In this document: positions 62,226 to 64,000 of the stretch, one piece after another
Layout: each line of letters begins with the position of its first letter
Position numbering within the stretch: the stretch's first letter is position 1
Origin: Tritrichomonas musculus
Lineage: Eukaryota > Parabasalia > Tritrichomonadida > Tritrichomonadidae
Length of the DNA: 64,000 nucleotides
Direction: 5' to 3'
Assembly (NCBI GenBank): GCA_039105265.1
Contig: JAPFFF010000019.1
Location: 1,954,501 to 2,018,500 of the forward strand
Made by a program: the position numbers and the translations under genes
The notes under the pieces: generated by a model
Told to the model about the DNA's origin: nothing
What the model saw: only the letters and a program-made list of their open reading frames with translations
Databases searched by the model: none

Positions 62226-64000
62226 ATGATAACAAACATAAACGAAGATTTCATACTAAACGAAGTAAAAAAAAGGGACTATCAAGATATGCTCGTATTC
62301 ATGTTCCAAAATAGTAAGTTAACACAAATAACAACAATTATTGGTAATATTATTGAGTATCTTAAGAATCCTCGTAACTATGTCAAAGATGTAAAAACAA
62401 ATTTAAAAGATATGCTTGATAAATATAACGCAAAGCCTAAAGGAACTTCAAGACAAAAAAATGAATTAGCTAAAATACTTGATTCAAAAGCGAATTACTT
62501 TATTGATTTAACCAACTATCTGAAAAATAAAGCTGCGGGCTCTCGCAGCCTCCGACAAGCGGAGGAAGAAAAACCTGTTTCCATTCCACAAGTTGAAGAG
62601 GAGGAGGAGCCCGATTTAGCAGACCATTATTTCAGAAATCGAATTAATAAAGATATTGAATCACTTAATGATTTAGTTATACTTGATAGTAATCATATTA
62701 ATGCTTTACAATTATTTTATCGTATTGCTGATGACTCAGAGAAGTATTCAGTATTCAATAAAAAAGATACCGCACAGATTCAATCACTTGTCAAATCATT
62801 GACAAATAATATAGACTCACATAAAAACAATGAGGTATCAGATAATATAAATAACCTAATGCAATTTGAGAATATTAGAAGAAAAACCAATATTGAAACA
62901 ATGAGAAAGATAGCAGAATCTAATCAAGAAGGTCAACAATTATCAGATGCTTACAATAAATCTTCTACAATTGATGCTAATCAACTTAAGAAATTTGGGT
63001 TATTAAATGAAGAGTTTACTGCTGAAAACCTTTATGATTATTATAATCGAGCTATAAATCCCAAAGATGATTCTGACATCAGAGTAAAAAAACTTGTATT
63101 ACAATTACATGATGCAATACGTGAAACAAACATATTTGAAGAAACAACTGAGCCTAAAAACAAAAAGAAGCTCAAACAATTAATGAAGTATATTATAGAA
63201 AATGGTAACCGAGAAATATTTTGGAACATGAAAAGTGATTCACAAAGTTCTGACGATAATAATGTTGATAATGAATATTTTTCCATTCCTAAATCAATGT
63301 CAAAGCCTGTATTTAAATCACCATCTAAAAAACCCGTAGTTAGTTCTGAAAACTACGATGATTTATTTAATGTTGATATTGCATCACCAGAAGGTGTATC
63401 TCCAATCGATACTGCTGAATTCAAAAATAATTATATGCAGTCTGTCCCAACTGGTAAACGTGCTGGTAAAACATTTGAAGCTTCACAAAAACGTTTAAAT
63501 GACTTATACATTTTCGAAAATAAACAAAGTATTGATGTTAGTAAATTCCGAGGGGAATTATTTGATATTCTTATTAATGGTAATTATCGTATTAAATTCT
63601 CTCCAAAATGTGCTACAAGAGATGGCGCAGAAGCCTATTGTAAGAAGAAATTTGATAAAAATGGATATCCATTATATCGATTAATTCCTGCAAGGAGAGA
63701 CACTAAAGACCCTCTTGGTAATCCAATTTGTGACTTAAATGGCGACAAAGTAGAGGACATCGTTATTGTTGATACTCGTGGTAAACCTGTTATAATTAAT
63801 GGATTCCGTCTTGTTAAAGCAGACCCTTATAAGAAATTATGGCAAACCGAACGCATTGCTGGTAAAACAGATGATTCATTTGAAGTATGGATGAAAAATC
63901 TTACTGGTACTACTAAAACATGGAATTATAAACAAAAACAATGGGATGCTGGTAAAATCGATGTTAAATATGATGGAGATTTCATTAAAGCAGTTAATGC
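62226..64000 (+). CDS. Large conserved protein with DLNGD motif (element K), open to window end
   Basis: The frame starts at ATG 62226 (MITNINEDFILNEVKK) and stays open for ~591 codons to the window edge. The acidic/coiled N-terminal region includes a 34-bp in-frame double hairpin (62532-62565, encoding AAGSRSLRQAEE). The conserved domain begins at about residue 450: NGNYRIKFSPKCATRDGAEAYC-type, YRLIPA, DLNGDKVEDIVIVD, INGFRLVKADPYKKLW. It is the same family as 15624, 32512 and 53735. Confidence 0.75.
   Translation, partial: MITNINEDFILNEVKKRDYQDMLVFMFQNSKLTQITTIIGNIIEYLKNPRNYVKDVKTNLKDMLDKYNAKPKGTSRQKNELAKILDSKANYFIDLTNYLKNKAAGSRSLRQAEEEKPVSIPQVEEEEEPDLADHYFRNRINKDIESLNDLVILDSNHINALQLFYRIADDSEKYSVFNKKDTAQIQSLVKSLTNNIDSHKNNEVSDNINNLMQFENIRRKTNIETMRKIAESNQEGQQLSDAYNKSSTIDANQLKKFGLLNEEFTAENLYDYYNRAINPKDDSDIRVKKLVLQLHDAIRETNIFEETTEPKNKKKLKQLMKYIIENGNREIFWNMKSDSQSSDDNNVDNEYFSIPKSMSKPVFKSPSKKPVVSSENYDDLFNVDIASPEGVSPIDTAEFKNNYMQSVPTGKRAGKTFEASQKRLNDLYIFENKQSIDVSKFRGELFDILINGNYRIKFSPKCATRDGAEAYCKKKFDKNGYPLYRLIPARRDTKDPLGNPICDLNGDKVEDIVIVDTRGKPVIINGFRLVKADPYKKLWQTERIAGKTDDSFEVWMKNLTGTTKTWNYKQKQWDAGKIDVKYDGDFIKAVN
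62532..62565. repeat. 34-bp double-hairpin mini-repeat, in frame
   Basis: gctgcg-ggctct-cgcagc followed by cctccg-acaag-cggagg. It is the same unit as 57508-57541 but in a different gene and element. Confidence 0.75.

Larger units (their letters stand above)
58629..64000 (+). mobile_element. Polinton/Maverick element K (left part)
   Basis: It starts AGTAGTATATGTATG after tttcat and continues past the window. TIR, helical protein, fibre and DLNGD protein are seen, all open. The TIR matches tip F, defining a third family. Gene order at this end (helical protein, fibre, DLNGD) recalls B without PolB and KilA-N in between. Confidence 0.82.

Overview
The window is a dense stack of Polinton/Maverick elements (virus-like DNA transposons) inserted into one another; I see no clear host gene. 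Open reading frames are long and intronless in the standard code, intergenic DNA is AT-rich, Polintons are very abundant, and there is one Mutator-like (MULE) transposon. Together these suggest a trichomonad parabasalid such as Trichomonas or a relative. This is inferred from gene content only.

Layout, with letters used as element names. Element A (minus orientation) fills 1-3186 and reappears as a 110-bp tip at 28389-28498. Element B (3187-28388, 25.2 kb) sits in A's terminal inverted repeat (TIR) with a perfect 6-bp target duplication, gaccca. B is complete from end to end and mostly open. Its genes are: a small ORF, a KilA-N protein, a helical basic protein, PolB with an embedded HNH domain, a fibre-like gene (broken, carrying a MULE), a large DLNGD-motif protein, a basic/proline-rich protein, a small beta-rich protein, integrase, four small ORFs, major capsid protein (MCP), a 206-aa protein, a 49-aa membrane protein, packaging ATPase and a 159-aa protein. 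A itself lies inside the MCP gene of element C (28499-46286). C, from a different and more AT-rich family, has the same gene set in another order.

To the right of C come the tips of three further elements, each ending at the conserved terminus ...CTACT: H (46287-46484), F (46485-46641) and a gene fragment of a B-like element G (46642-47083). Then left ends are stacked: a possible tip J (47084-47190), D (47191-57242), E (57243-58628) and K (58629 to beyond the window). Each interrupts the one before it.

The genes make a coherent virus-like module. Protein-primed PolB copies the linear DNA and a retroviral-type integrase inserts it. A FtsK/HerA-type ATPase would package it into a shell of double-jelly-roll MCP. 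Fibre-like proteins with phage-style repeats are probably surface appendages. Most starts are preceded at about 5-20 nt by TATTTTTG, a likely element-specific promoter. The most striking observations are the HNH domain inside PolB, an MCP loop that appears to have been swapped between element families, short in-frame hairpin insertions scattered through genes, repeated insertion into TIRs, and conserved tiny membrane proteins.
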